In this document: positions 18,369-26,703 of the stretch, piece by piece | How the letters are laid out: each line of letters starts with the position of its first letter | How positions within the stretch are numbered: the stretch's first letter is position 1 | NCBI GenBank assembly: GCA_021405325.1 | Contig: QWII01000007.1 | Coordinates: 124,001 to 188,000 of the forward strand | Origin: Caldilinea sp. CFX5 | GTDB taxonomy: Bacteria; Chloroflexota; Anaerolineae; Caldilineales; Caldilineaceae | DNA length: 64,000 nt | Direction of reading: 5' to 3' | The notes under the pieces: generated by a model | The model's database searches: none | Seen by the model: only the letters and a program-made list of their open reading frames with translations | Told to the model about the DNA's origin: nothing | Translations under genes and position numbers: made by a program

Positions 18369-19208
18369 ATGGCTGAACAACATACGATCTACGAAAAAAT
18401 ATCCAATCGGTTCTTTGCAATTCCCACCGTGGCGCAATGGTGGGCGAAGCAATCGGCGCGCCGTACAGCCGGTCTGGTGGATTTGTCCACCGGCATTCCC
18501 TTTGCCCGTCTACGCAAACCGCTGCACCAGAGTAAGGTTGCCCTGTTGACCACCGGGGGTATTCACTTGTCGAGCCAGCACGGTTTTGATATGGTGAACC
18601 CCGATGGCGACGCGACTTACCGGGAAATCCCCGGCGATGTCGCCCTTGAGCAGATTACGATTACGCATAAGTATTATGACCACACCGACGCCGACGCCGA
18701 TCTCAATGTGATCTTCCCGCTGGCGCACTTTCGCGATCTGGTGAACAAGCAGGTGGTGGGGGCGCTGGCGTCCCGTCACTATGGCTTTATGGGTCACATT
18801 GACGGGGCGCAGTTGCCCATCTTGAATGAACGCACGGCGCCGGACGTGGCAGCCAAATTGCGAGCCGATGGCGTCGATTTTGCCTTTCTCACCCCCGCTT
18901 GAGGACTCTGCAATCGGTCCGTGGGACTGATCGCACGCGCTATCGAGACGGCGGGGATGCCGACCGTCACTATTTCGATTACGAAAGACTTGACCGAGTC
19001 GGTGGGTGTACCGCGCGTCATTTTTGTCAAGTGGCCGTTGGGTCATCCGCTGGGGGAGCCGCAGAATGCCGCCCAACAACGCACGTTGATCTTTGACGCC
19101 TTGCACCTGCTGAAAACAGTGCAGACGCCAGGGGTTATTGCCGAGCCGGGCTATCGCTGGCGGCGGGAACAGTATGCGGAGCCGGCATGGGAAAGATTAA
19201 GAGATTGA
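18369..19208 (+). CDS. Probable selenoprotein, glycine/betaine/sarcosine/D-proline reductase B family
   Basis: Two in-frame open stretches (18369-18899 and 18903-19208) are joined by a single TGA at 18900-18902. Translating TGA as selenocysteine gives 279 residues with Sec178 in the context LTPA-U-GLCNRSVGLIARAI, i.e. a U-x-x-C redox motif followed by the SVGLIARAxExxGxPT segment and LGHPLGEPQN typical of PrdB/GrdB-like subunits. Both halves are needed for the family fold. A hairpin right after the TGA meets bacterial SECIS rules (see 18909-18935). The last residues (WERLRD) and stop are encoded by an AGATTGAG array, so the C terminus is partly repeat-derived. No other reductase subunits or sel genes are in the window. 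Alternative: a Cys homolog disrupted by nonsense mutation. Confidence 0.75.
18909..18935 (+). promoter_or_regulatory. Candidate bacterial SECIS element
   Basis: Directly inside the coding region after the UGA: an 8-bp stem ATCGGTCC (18913-18920) and GGACTGAT (18924-18931) with loop GTG, extended by TGC/GCA across one A-C mismatch. The apical loop begins 18 nt after the UGA and its first base is G; bacterial SECIS elements usually place a small G-containing loop 16-37 nt after the UGA. One pair in the 8-bp stem is G-U, the rest are Watson-Crick. Confidence 0.65.
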
Positions 19209-19262
19209 AACGATTAAGAGATTCACCAAATCTCACAATCGCTTCAATCTCTTAATCTCCTC
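19192..19262. repeat. Octamer array with inverted arms, class AGATTGAG
   Basis: Left AGATTAAGAGATTGAAACG (19194-19212 onward to 19232) and inverted CAATCGCTTCAATCTC / TTAATCTCC (19236-19260). It contains the stop codon of the selenoprotein gene and the ribosome-site region of the next gene begins right after it. Confidence 0.8.
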
Positions 19263-19279
19263 AAAGGAAATTAGCTTAC

Positions 19280-19633
19280 ATGAAGCAACACAAGGCATCT
19301 GATAAAGCAACTCTTCAATGGACAGGGATTCTTTTTGCCGTCGCCGTAACGTTGCTGCTGGTGACGGTGGTTGATTTGGTGATTGGCGCTCAGGGGCTGG
19401 CCGTGGGCGTGGCGGCGGCATTGCGGCTGCTGGCGCCGATCGTGGCCGGTGTATTGACGACGCTCTATGTGCGGCGGCGGGGCGGCATCCACGCCTTTAT
19501 CGGTGCGCTGATCGCCCTGCCGCTGATGGCGCTCTTTGTCTTTCATGGCAACTGGCAGAGCGCCGTGCTGGCGACGATGCTCTGTGCGCTGGCCGGGGCG
19601 GTGAGTGAGGTGCTGTTGCGAAACCGCGGGTGA
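19280..19633 (+). CDS. Small integral membrane protein
   Basis: A 117-residue protein with four hydrophobic segments: GILFAVAVTLLLVTVVDLVI, GVAAALRLLAPIVAGVLTTL, FIGALIALPLMALFVF, and AVLATMLCALAGAVSEVLL. RRRGGIH between helices 2 and 3 is the main charged loop. No family signature recognised. RBS AAAGGAAA lies about 10 bases upstream of the ATG. Located between the selenoprotein and ABC exporter genes without obvious functional link. Confidence 0.6.
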   Translation: MKQHKASDKATLQWTGILFAVAVTLLLVTVVDLVIGAQGLAVGVAAALRLLAPIVAGVLTTLYVRRRGGIHAFIGALIALPLMALFVFHGNWQSAVLATMLCALAGAVSEVLLRNRG

Positions 19634-19662
19634 ACGCAAAACGGTAGATGCGGAGGGCGCCA

Positions 19663-19844
19663 AACACAACAATGGATTTAGGAAGCAGCCGATTTTCCTA
19701 GCGGCATCCCTATTGTTATCGACTGCCGCTGGATAATGCGACTGGACGACTGTGGGGTACCGATTATTTTTGAGCGCTGATGCTCTCATCCGTTTCCGGT
19801 AGATAGACAAAGCATCCGCTGCTTCCTAAATCCGTTGTTGTGTT
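19663..19844. mobile_element. MITE-like element 2
   Basis: About 182 bp bounded by 27-bp inverted arms, AACACAACAAYGGATTTAGG plus AAGCAGC (19663-19689 and 19818-19844), one mismatch. No coding frame inside. The terminal ACAACGGATTTAGG and the flanking GTTCCGGTG resemble the end of MITE-like element 1 at 11433, indicating one family with different interiors. Confidence 0.65.
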
Positions 19845-19883
19845 CCGGTGACTTAAAACAACCAAATAGCAGTGACTGCTTGG

Positions 19884-19918
19884 GCCGTGGGAAGTTCGAC
19901 TCACGGCTTTTCTTTTGA
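19884..19918 (+). terminator. Hairpin with T-rich tail
   Basis: GCCGTG (19884-19889) pairs with CACGGC (19902-19907) and is followed by TTTTCTTTT. The loop GGAAGTTCGACT recalls a tRNA T-arm, but no tRNA body can be built. Likely terminates transcription ahead of the ABC exporter. Confidence 0.45.
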
Positions 19919-19928
19919 GTAACTATCG

Positions 19929-19984
19929 TCTACCACCTGTTCGTCGGGGCACGAACTATCATGCCCCGACGAACAGGTGGTAGA
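19929..19984. repeat. 23-bp perfect inverted repeat
   Basis: TCTACCACCTGTTCGTCGGG plus GCA (19929-19951) and its exact complement (19962-19984), separated by 10 bases. It lies 27 bases before the start of the first ABC exporter gene. Either a terminator/attenuator in the leader or a REP-like element. Confidence 0.6.
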
Positions 19985-20010
19985 GAACTAGAAAACGCGA
20001 GGAACGAGTT

Positions 20011-21840
20011 ATGAAGGCCATCCCAATTCCACCAGGTATCCCCCAGGGGAAGAACATGTATTGGCGCATGTTGCGCTATCTACAACCCTATTGGCGGCAA
20101 GTGGTGATCGCTTATCTATCGATGACGCTGGCGACCCTGGTTAACCTCTTTGTGCCACAAATTATCGCCGATGCGATTGACAAAGGGGTGGCGACGCGCA
20201 ATGCAAGGGTTCTCTTCTGGGCCGGCGGCTTGATCTTGGGGATTGCCGTGGTGCGCGGGGTTGTCTCCTTTGGGCAGCGTTACTATGGCGAGTGGTTGAG
20301 CCATCGTGTTGCCTATGACCTGCGCAACCATTTTTACAGCAGCGTGCAGAACTTGCCCTTTGCCTTTCATGATCAAGCCAAAACCGGCGATCTCATGAGC
20401 CGCGCCACCAGCGACATTACTGAGACCGAGCGTTTCGCCGGCATTGGCATGATGGATCTAGTTGCCGTCCTGGCGATGATGATTGGCATTGTCACCGCCA
20501 TGTTTCTGGAGCATATTCAACTGACCTTGATTACCCTTGTGCCAATGGTGATTTTGGTGGCGTCGGCAATCCACTTCGGCAACCTCATGCGCCCCCTGTT
20601 CAAACAGATTCAGGCGCAGATGGGCGTCCTCTCGGCGGTGATGCAGGAGAGCATGACCGGTATTGGCGTGGTCAAAGCCTTTGCCCGTGAACCCTTTGAG
20701 TTTGCCAAGTTTGACCGGGAAAATGACAAGTGGTTTGACCAGCGCTATGCCTCGATCAAGCTCTGGGCGATCTACTGGCCGCTCTTTAGTTTGATCCTGG
20801 CGGTGGCGATCTTTCTGCTGCTCTGGTTTGGCGGCCCACGGGCAGTGGCGGGGGAAATTACCGTCGGTTCGCTCTTTGCCCTCATCTCCTATGTGTTGAT
20901 GCTCAACGGGCCGGTTTTGCGGGTCGGCTTTCTGGTCAACATGGCGACCAGCGCCGGAGCCAGCGCCAGTCGCGTCTTTGAGATTATCGACACCCCCAAC
21001 GAAATCGAAGAAGCGCCCGACGCCGCGCCGTTAGCCAATGCCAGGGGCGCTGTCCATTTTGACCAGGTCAGCTTTGCCTATCAGGAAGGGCGCAGCATTT
21101 TACAAGAAGTGAGCTTTGTGGCGCAACCGGGCGAAGTGATTGCGCTCATCGGCCCGACCGGCTCCGGCAAGTCAACCATCATCAACCTGATCCCCCGCTT
21201 CTATGACGCCACCAGCGGCGCGGTGTTGATCGACGGCCAGGATGTGCGGCAGTTACAGGTGAAAAGTCTGCGTAGCCATATCAGCATCGTCTTGCAAGAC
21301 CCCTTCCTCTTCAACGCGACGATTGCCGAAAACATCGCCTATGGCAAACCCGAAGCGCCGCTGGACGCCATTGTCGCCGCGGCCACAGCGGCCCACGCCC
21401 ACGACTTTATCGAATCTTTCCCCAAAGGCTATGAAACCATCGTCGGCGAGCGGGGCGTGACCCTGAGCGGCGGCCAGAAACAGCGCATCGCCATTGCCCG
21501 CGCCCTGCTCTGCGACCCGCGCATCCTGATTCTCGACGACTCGACCAGCAGCGTCGACACCGAAACCGAGCATCTGATCCAGCAAGCGTTGACTGTCCTC
21601 ATGCAGGGGCGCACCACCTTTGTCATCGCCCAGCGCCTGCTCACCCTCAAGAGCGCCGACCAGATTCTGGTGCTGGAGCAAGGGCGCATTGCCCAACGCG
21701 GTCGCCATGCTGAGTTGCTGGCGCAGGATGGTCTCTATCGCCAGATCTACGACCTGCAACTGCGCGACCAGGAAGAATTTCTCGCCCTGCAAGCGGAAGC
21801 AGAAGAACAAGCGCCGGCGATGGAAATGGTTTATGCCTAA
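20011..21840 (+). CDS. ABC exporter half-transporter with degenerate ATPase site
   Basis: A 609-residue type IV ABC exporter half: six helices in residues 30-320, then a nucleotide-binding domain with Walker A GPTGSGKST, Q-loop VLQDPFLF, signature LSGGQKQR. The Walker B reads ILILDDSTSS (Asp in place of the catalytic Glu) and the switch loop is VIAQRL (Gln for His), so its own site cannot hydrolyse normally. Its partner at 21917 has the complementary intact Walker B and His with a changed signature. This is the hallmark of heterodimeric exporters of the TM287/288, TmrAB and BmrCD kind. Substrate not predictable; probably lipids or hydrophobic drugs. Confidence 0.92.
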   Translation: MKAIPIPPGIPQGKNMYWRMLRYLQPYWRQVVIAYLSMTLATLVNLFVPQIIADAIDKGVATRNARVLFWAGGLILGIAVVRGVVSFGQRYYGEWLSHRVAYDLRNHFYSSVQNLPFAFHDQAKTGDLMSRATSDITETERFAGIGMMDLVAVLAMMIGIVTAMFLEHIQLTLITLVPMVILVASAIHFGNLMRPLFKQIQAQMGVLSAVMQESMTGIGVVKAFAREPFEFAKFDRENDKWFDQRYASIKLWAIYWPLFSLILAVAIFLLLWFGGPRAVAGEITVGSLFALISYVLMLNGPVLRVGFLVNMATSAGASASRVFEIIDTPNEIEEAPDAAPLANARGAVHFDQVSFAYQEGRSILQEVSFVAQPGEVIALIGPTGSGKSTIINLIPRFYDATSGAVLIDGQDVRQLQVKSLRSHISIVLQDPFLFNATIAENIAYGKPEAPLDAIVAAATAAHAHDFIESFPKGYETIVGERGVTLSGGQKQRIAIARALLCDPRILILDDSTSSVDTETEHLIQQALTVLMQGRTTFVIAQRLLTLKSADQILVLEQGRIAQRGRHAELLAQDGLYRQIYDLQLRDQEEFLALQAEAEEQAPAMEMVYA

Positions 21841-21897
21841 GTGAGATTGAGAGATTAGGAGATTGAGAGATTACAGCACAAAATCTCTTAATCTCCC
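21841..21897. repeat. Octamer array with inverted arm, class AGATTGAG
   Basis: GTGAGATTGAGAGATTAGGA and further units (21841-21872), then the inverted ATCTCTTAATCTCC (21884-21897). It begins at the base after the stop codon of the first ABC gene and ends just before the ribosome site of the second. Confidence 0.8.
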
Positions 21898-21916
21898 CTG
21901 AAAGAAGAGATAGTTT

Positions 21917-23842
21917 ATGACAATCCAAACAACAAACCAACGTGAAACCCGCCTGGGTTGGTTTGCCGGCACTGGTCTACGCGCCGGTGATATGGCGCAC
22001 CAGGAACGGGAAGCGCGGGTGCGCAAGCTCTTGCCCGAAGATGAGGAAGAGACCGCCGGCAGTTCCTATGACTCCCGGTTGACCGGCCGCTTGATTCGTT
22101 ATCTCAAGCCCTATCGCACCCAGACGCTCTGGGCCATTGTCTTGATGTCGGTCTCGTCACTGCTTCATGTAGCAGGGCCGTGGCTGATCGGCAAAGCGAT
22201 TGATGAAGCCCATCTGGTGGAAACGATGACCAACGCGACCGCGGCCAGCCTGGCCAATGCACTATGGCAACTGCGCTGGTGGGCGCTGGCCTTTATCATC
22301 GTGGCGCTGCTCGAATGGGTAACAAACCTGGGGCGCATCCAGTTGATGGCCTACGCCGGCACCAAGGTGGTGGCCGATATGCGCAGCGAACTCTTTCGCC
22401 ATCTGCACAAACTCTCGCTCAACTTTCACAACAACTACAGCGTCGGGCGCCTGATGAGCCGCTTGATCAGCGATGTAGGCATCTTGCAAGACTTTGTCAC
22501 CTGGTCGATCACCGGGTTGGCGCGGTCGGGCTTTATCCTGATTGGTGTCATCATTGCCATGCTGGCGCTCAACTGGCAACTGGCGCTGGTCACCTTTGTC
22601 CTCATCCCGCTCATGCTCTGGCTGACCGAGTATTGGCGGGTGCGGGTGCGCACGGCCTATCGTTCGACGCGCATGCGGCTGGCGTTGATCAACGGCTATC
22701 TCAACGAGTCGATCTCCGGCATTCGCGTCACCCAGAGCTTTACCCGTGAGGCGCGCAATTTCCGCCACTTTGATGACCTCAACTCCTCCTTTTTTGACGC
22801 CAACGTGGACGCCACCTGGCTCACCGCTGTCTTCTTCCCCGGCGTCGATTTTCTCGGTTCGCTGGCGACGGCGTTGGTGGTGGGCGTCGGCGGCTGGCTG
22901 GTGCTGGGCGATGCGCTGACTGCCGGCACGCTGGTCGCCTTTGTCCTCTACGTTGAGCGCTTCTTTGAACCGATTCGTGAGTTGGCCCAGCGCTACAACA
23001 CCTTCCAGGCCACCATGACGGGTTGTGAACGGGTCTTCCACCTGCTCGACACCCAGCCCGATCTGCAAGACGCCCCCGACGCTTACCCCTTGCCGCCGAT
23101 TCGAGGCGCGGTTGATTTTGAGAATGTTAAATTCTGGTACAAGGAAGATACGCCGGTCTTGCGCGGCGTCACTCTCCATGCCGAACCGGGTCAACGCATT
23201 GCCCTGGTGGGCGAGACGGGGGCCGGCAAGAGTACGGTGATCCGGCTGCTGGCCCGCTTCTTTGATGTGACCGACGGCGCCATCACCATCGACGGTCACG
23301 ACCTGCGTCGGGTGACGATGGCGAGTCTACGCTCGCAACTGGGCATTGTCTTGCAGGACACCTTTCTCTTTAGTGGGCCGTTGGTCGAGAACATCCGCTA
23401 CGGTCGCCTCGACGCCAGCGATGACGACGTGATGGCCGCCGCCAAAGCCGTGGGCGCCCATGACTTTATCATGAAGCTGCCTGCCGGCTACCAGAGCGAA
23501 ATCGAAGAGAATGGCTCCAACCTGAGCGTGGGGCAGCGACAGATCCTCTCCTTTGCCCGCGCTTTGCTGGCCGATCCCCGCATCCTGATCCTCGACGAAG
23601 CGACCAGCAGCGTCGACACCGCCACCGAAAAAATCATTGACCAGGCGCTCGACCATCTCATGCAAGGACGCACCAGCTTTGTCATCGCCCACCGCCTCAG
23701 CACGATTGTCAATGCCGACAAGATCGTGGTGATGGACCAGGGGCAGATTGTGGAAATGGGCAATCACGCCGAGTTGCTGGCAAAGCGGGGAAGGTATTTT
23801 AATCTCTATACCATGCAGTGGGCGGCGCAGGCGGATGGGTAG
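21917..23842 (+). CDS. ABC exporter half-transporter, catalytically competent partner
   Basis: A 641-residue half exporter with about 75 polar N-terminal residues (rich in Glu/Arg), six helices (about residues 75-370) and a nucleotide-binding domain: Walker A GETGAGKST, VLQDTFLF, signature NLSVGQRQ, Walker B ILILDEATSS with catalytic Glu, and H-loop VIAHRLS. The signature LSVGQ differs from LSGGQ; in heterodimers this lies in the degenerate site with the partner's Walker A. Separated from the first gene by 76 bases occupied by an octamer array; surely one functional unit. Confidence 0.93.
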   Translation: MTIQTTNQRETRLGWFAGTGLRAGDMAHQEREARVRKLLPEDEEETAGSSYDSRLTGRLIRYLKPYRTQTLWAIVLMSVSSLLHVAGPWLIGKAIDEAHLVETMTNATAASLANALWQLRWWALAFIIVALLEWVTNLGRIQLMAYAGTKVVADMRSELFRHLHKLSLNFHNNYSVGRLMSRLISDVGILQDFVTWSITGLARSGFILIGVIIAMLALNWQLALVTFVLIPLMLWLTEYWRVRVRTAYRSTRMRLALINGYLNESISGIRVTQSFTREARNFRHFDDLNSSFFDANVDATWLTAVFFPGVDFLGSLATALVVGVGGWLVLGDALTAGTLVAFVLYVERFFEPIRELAQRYNTFQATMTGCERVFHLLDTQPDLQDAPDAYPLPPIRGAVDFENVKFWYKEDTPVLRGVTLHAEPGQRIALVGETGAGKSTVIRLLARFFDVTDGAITIDGHDLRRVTMASLRSQLGIVLQDTFLFSGPLVENIRYGRLDASDDDVMAAAKAVGAHDFIMKLPAGYQSEIEENGSNLSVGQRQILSFARALLADPRILILDEATSSVDTATEKIIDQALDHLMQGRTSFVIAHRLSTIVNADKIVVMDQGQIVEMGNHAELLAKRGRYFNLYTMQWAAQADG

Positions 23843-23916
23843 GGGAATGGCGTTGTTGCTTGATGTACTGTTACGAATTTACATTGCCAACTTGGATCGC
23901 TATCAACAGCGCTTTC

Positions 23917-23925
23917 TGGTATAAT
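23917..23925 (+). promoter_or_regulatory. Predicted extended -10 promoter of the DUF4160 gene
   Basis: TGGTATAAT: perfect -10 hexamer with an upstream TG and no clear -35, the extended -10 layout. About 60 bases ahead of the ATG at 23984. Confidence 0.5.
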
Positions 23926-23983
23926 GTAGACGCAACTAATAATAGTAATGACTTGAATCGATTGAAGGATCGTTGAAAAGAGT

Positions 23984-24256
23984 ATGCCGCCTGTTTCGCA
24001 TCCATTTAAACAAGGTGCTCTGGTCGTTCTGATGAACTATAATGACCATGCACCACCGCATGTCCATGTGAAATATCAAGGGGATGTACGGAGTTATCGG
24101 ATTGAGATTCAAACACGCACATGGATGAAACCAGGACAAGAGTTACCGTCATCCCTGCGCCGGTTGATTGAGGTTTGGGTAGAGGCGCATGAACAAGAAT
24201 TACTCGCTCAGTGGCAAAGGGCGCGTAATGGTGAGCAAGTAATGATTGTGGGGTAA
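23984..24256 (+). CDS. DUF4160 protein
   Basis: A 90-residue protein. FKQGALVVLMNYNDHAPPHV followed by HVKYQGDVRSYRIEI matches DUF4160, with its DHxPPHxHV motif. The family is small and usually encoded directly before a DUF2442 gene, as here (three bases apart). This pair has been regarded as toxin-antitoxin-like by gene-neighbourhood studies; activity is not established from the sequence. Lower GC than the neighbouring ABC genes and the left edge of an AT-rich stretch. Confidence 0.8.
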   Translation: MPPVSHPFKQGALVVLMNYNDHAPPHVHVKYQGDVRSYRIEIQTRTWMKPGQELPSSLRRLIEVWVEAHEQELLAQWQRARNGEQVMIVG

Positions 24257-24259
24257 ACT

Positions 24260-24652
24260 ATGAATTGGCAAGAATGGCAAGCTTATGCGGATAACGAGGC
24301 TAACTGGTGTGACAGCCAGGAACGCGGTTTGTTAAAGGCCGAGTATCTTCGTGACTTTATCCTTCGTCTTTGGTTTGAAGAAGAGTTGGATGTATCTATC
24401 TACGAATTGGACTTTGCGCCTCTCTTTGTTGAGCGTAATCCTGGCGGCGTCTTTGCTCCGTTACGTCACCTAACACGTTTTCGTCTGGTCGAAGGTAACT
24501 ATTCGCTTAACTGGTTGAATCCGGAAACGGGGGCGTATGATGAAACTGCCATTGATCTTGCCCCAGAATGCGTTCGGTTCTTCTGTGAACGATATGGTCG
24601 GAAGGTACAGAAGGCAAAACAAGTTCCTGTTGACGACCTTGTTGCTGTTTAA
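24260..24652 (+). CDS. DUF2442 protein
   Basis: A 130-residue protein. DFAPLFVERNPGGVFAPLRH with LTRFRLVEGNYSLNW matches DUF2442 (a small fold with a FxxVxxxxxLxWPxG core), but here the core reads LNWLNPETGAYDETAIDLAP. The N-terminal 55 residues and C-terminal 25 residues extend the minimal domain. ATG is three bases after the DUF4160 stop, so co-translated. Proposed role: partner or antitoxin of the DUF4160 protein. Confidence 0.75.
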   Translation: MNWQEWQAYADNEANWCDSQERGLLKAEYLRDFILRLWFEEELDVSIYELDFAPLFVERNPGGVFAPLRHLTRFRLVEGNYSLNWLNPETGAYDETAIDLAPECVRFFCERYGRKVQKAKQVPVDDLVAV

Positions 24653-24899
24653 TTCTTGGTGTTACAAATAGCTTTCTACTATTTAGGTAAAATGCCAGTT
24701 TATGAATGAGCGCGAGTGGCAGGAAAAAGCCCAAAAGAAGCGCACAAAGCACAACTATATAAAAATTAAGAAAACTTAATTGACAAAGTTATTAGAAAGC
24801 AGTATACTACAGTAAAAGTCGTTTGCTCATCTACAGGAAGTGTGGATTGAGCAGTGCAGAAATCGGGTTTTGCTAAATTCAGTAATACATTGTCATCTT
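24653..24899. other. AT-rich intergenic region with a possible 25-residue ORF
   Basis: No recognisable full gene. A short frame at 24702-24779 would encode MNEREWQEKAQKKRTKHNYI plus IKIKKT, a basic peptide that looks like the remnant of a larger protein; it has no good ribosome site. A strong promoter (24780-24808) follows. Confidence 0.35.
24780..24808 (+). promoter_or_regulatory. Strong sigma70-type promoter of the HEPN island
   Basis: TTGACA (24780-24785), 17-bp spacer, TATACT (24803-24808): the closest match to the consensus in the window. It drives the AT-rich genes at 24900 and 25907. Confidence 0.65.
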
Positions 24900-25850
24900 A
24901 TGAGTCGTAATCGAGAATTAGAGACGGAAATAGAATCAGTTCGGTCCCGACGTCGTTTTGGAAAAGCAATGGCAGAACTTTTGTTTAGGATTTTTGAACT
25001 CGAACATGCTTTTCGTCGATCTGATTTAGCTGATCCAGAACTACTGAAATACTTTCCCGTTGCTCTTATCGCCTGTATTGAGGGGTACTTTAGGATGGCG
25101 ATTCAAGAAATGGTTGATGCAGGTGAGCCATATCTTTCTAATGCGGAAAAAGCCTCTGCTAACATCAAATTTGATTTTGCGCTTCTTCGTTCTGTTCATG
25201 GTAAGCGTATTACAGTTGGTGAATTAATATCACATAGCGTGCCCCTAAGCCGATTGGAACACATTGAAAGTATTATGTCAACTTTACTTGGTGATAGCTT
25301 CTTTGCTCGGCTTCGCAAGACTGTGGACAGATGGGAACACAAAATTTATGAAATGCCAGAGACGCCAATGCTCGATGCCCCAGATTCTGTTCTGGCTGAT
25401 GTAGCAAGGACGTTTGAGCTTCGGCACATCATCTGCCATGAAATTGCATCTGCATATGGGGTAACGACAGAAGAAATCCAGCGCTGTTTTCAAGGTAGTA
25501 TAAGCTTTTTGAAAGCATCTTCCGAGTGTATTTCACAAGCCTTATCTCCCAATGCACCTCTTACTCAAAGTGAGATGAACATTGCTTCTGGACAATCTTT
25601 TGCAGAAGCTGAAATGCGTCTTGCAAAATTGGTCGCTGAGTTCAAAACTATCTTGTCTGAACCGAATTTTGCCGATTTTCTTGAATTGCATTCGATATGG
25701 TTATCCTATAGTGAGCGTTTGGCCAAGTTTGAGGCAGATTCTCTTGTTAAAGGTGGAACCATGTGGCCAGCGATCTACGCAAGTACGCATGAAGCAATTA
25801 TCGAACAAAAAATTAAGGATTTGATAAGATTGAAATCGATTCTAGTATAA
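24900..25850 (+). CDS. HEPN-like protein with C-terminal LprI-like (DUF1311) region
   Basis: A 316-residue, AT-rich gene. The N-terminal 200 residues are alpha-helical with EYFPVAL-type HEPN features (YFPVALIACIEGYFRMAIQE) and an R-x4-H motif in FELRHIICHEIA, the catalytic signature of HEPN ribonucleases. The C-terminal 60 residues, FLELHSIWLSYSERLAKFEA to GGTMWPAIYASTHEAIIEQK, match the LprI/DUF1311 layout (W-x2-Y, GGTM-P-YA, terminal helix) but lack its disulfide Cys residues. No signal peptide. ATG 24900 chosen; an in-frame GTG at 24840 would add 20 residues. Probably part of a defence or toxin system; function unproven. Confidence 0.6.
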   Translation: MSRNRELETEIESVRSRRRFGKAMAELLFRIFELEHAFRRSDLADPELLKYFPVALIACIEGYFRMAIQEMVDAGEPYLSNAEKASANIKFDFALLRSVHGKRITVGELISHSVPLSRLEHIESIMSTLLGDSFFARLRKTVDRWEHKIYEMPETPMLDAPDSVLADVARTFELRHIICHEIASAYGVTTEEIQRCFQGSISFLKASSECISQALSPNAPLTQSEMNIASGQSFAEAEMRLAKLVAEFKTILSEPNFADFLELHSIWLSYSERLAKFEADSLVKGGTMWPAIYASTHEAIIEQKIKDLIRLKSILV

Positions 25851-25906
25851 CAAGAAAATTTTTCAATATAATGACAATTTCTGAGTGTTAGCAGAATTTA
25901 CAGTTT

Positions 25907-26650
25907 ATGAGCTTAAAAGAACAACTTATTGAATTTGCAGAGAAAGAAAAAGAATTTTATGCGAGTAAGGATGCGGAACTCTTTGACGTTAGCATAGCTC
26001 AAGTGATTCAATACTATGACTTCCTAACCATTTTATTAAGTAATTATGACAATTATGCATCAAATTTTACCTCACTTCAAATTATGTTTCGCAATACCAT
26101 TGGATACGATGAGGAAGATTCGAGAAATCCATATGGTATAAGCAGAAAAGAGATGAATAAGCATTCTCAAGAATGTGGTCAACAACTTACATTACTTATT
26201 GAAAGTTTTTATTTGTTTGCTAAGTTAACACTTGATAAAATTGCCTTGTTCATTCAATTGTATTTTGGTCAAGCAAAAGGTTTGTCCTTAATCTCTCATA
26301 CACAGTTATATAAAAATTTTGGAAGATATATCCAGTTAAAAGATTTAAAAGAGGGCGAGTTATTTCTAGATCTAGCCGGCTTTTTTGATCGCATCATTAC
26401 CCAATACAGAGATAAGCAAATCATTCATTTGCAGAACCTTCGTGTTTCAAAAGGAATTGTTCACGATTGGTCACGTAGTTTAAATAATGCTCGTTTGATA
26501 ACCATTCCTAAACTTAATACAGACAATAGAGAAATTGCTGAGTCAGAAATCCTACCTAATTTAATGGATCAAATAAACAAATACTTGATTCATTTTATGT
26601 ACTTGATTGAGCTTAACCGCAGTAAATCAAAATTCTCGCTTCGCGTATAA
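25907..26650 (+). CDS. HEPN-like all-alpha protein
   Basis: A 247-residue protein from a very AT-rich gene. Predicted helical throughout, with ITQYRDKQIIHLQNLR carrying R-x5-H in the RDKxIxH form seen in AbiU2-like HEPN proteins. No membrane helix or signal peptide. Lies 56 bases after the first HEPN-like gene, same strand, likely the same transcript. The composition differs sharply from the surrounding chromosome, indicating horizontal origin. Two HEPN-type proteins side by side, without an obvious antitoxin such as an MNT nucleotidyltransferase, is unusual. Confidence 0.5.
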   Translation: MSLKEQLIEFAEKEKEFYASKDAELFDVSIAQVIQYYDFLTILLSNYDNYASNFTSLQIMFRNTIGYDEEDSRNPYGISRKEMNKHSQECGQQLTLLIESFYLFAKLTLDKIALFIQLYFGQAKGLSLISHTQLYKNFGRYIQLKDLKEGELFLDLAGFFDRIITQYRDKQIIHLQNLRVSKGIVHDWSRSLNNARLITIPKLNTDNREIAESEILPNLMDQINKYLIHFMYLIELNRSKSKFSLRV

Positions 26651-26703
26651 ATTTGTATTTAGTTAGCCATTATTACATGCGACAGTAGCACCGTCAGCAT
26701 TAG

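Noticed and set aside
18900..18902. Premature stop making the GrdB/PrdB-like gene a pseudogene
   Set aside because: Both halves keep family motifs with no other damage, the TGA is at the known Sec/Cys position and a SECIS-like hairpin follows; kept only as the alternative explanation.
19884..19907. tRNA T-arm-like sequence GGAAGTTCGACT
   Set aside because: No acceptor, D or anticodon arm can be formed around it; it is better read as a hairpin with a T-rich tail.
22262..23299. Long minus-strand open frame (345 codons) opposite the second ABC gene
   Set aside because: It is the antisense of a clearly conserved exporter; composition (Gln/His/Asp-rich) is that of a GC-rich shadow frame and no family motif is seen.
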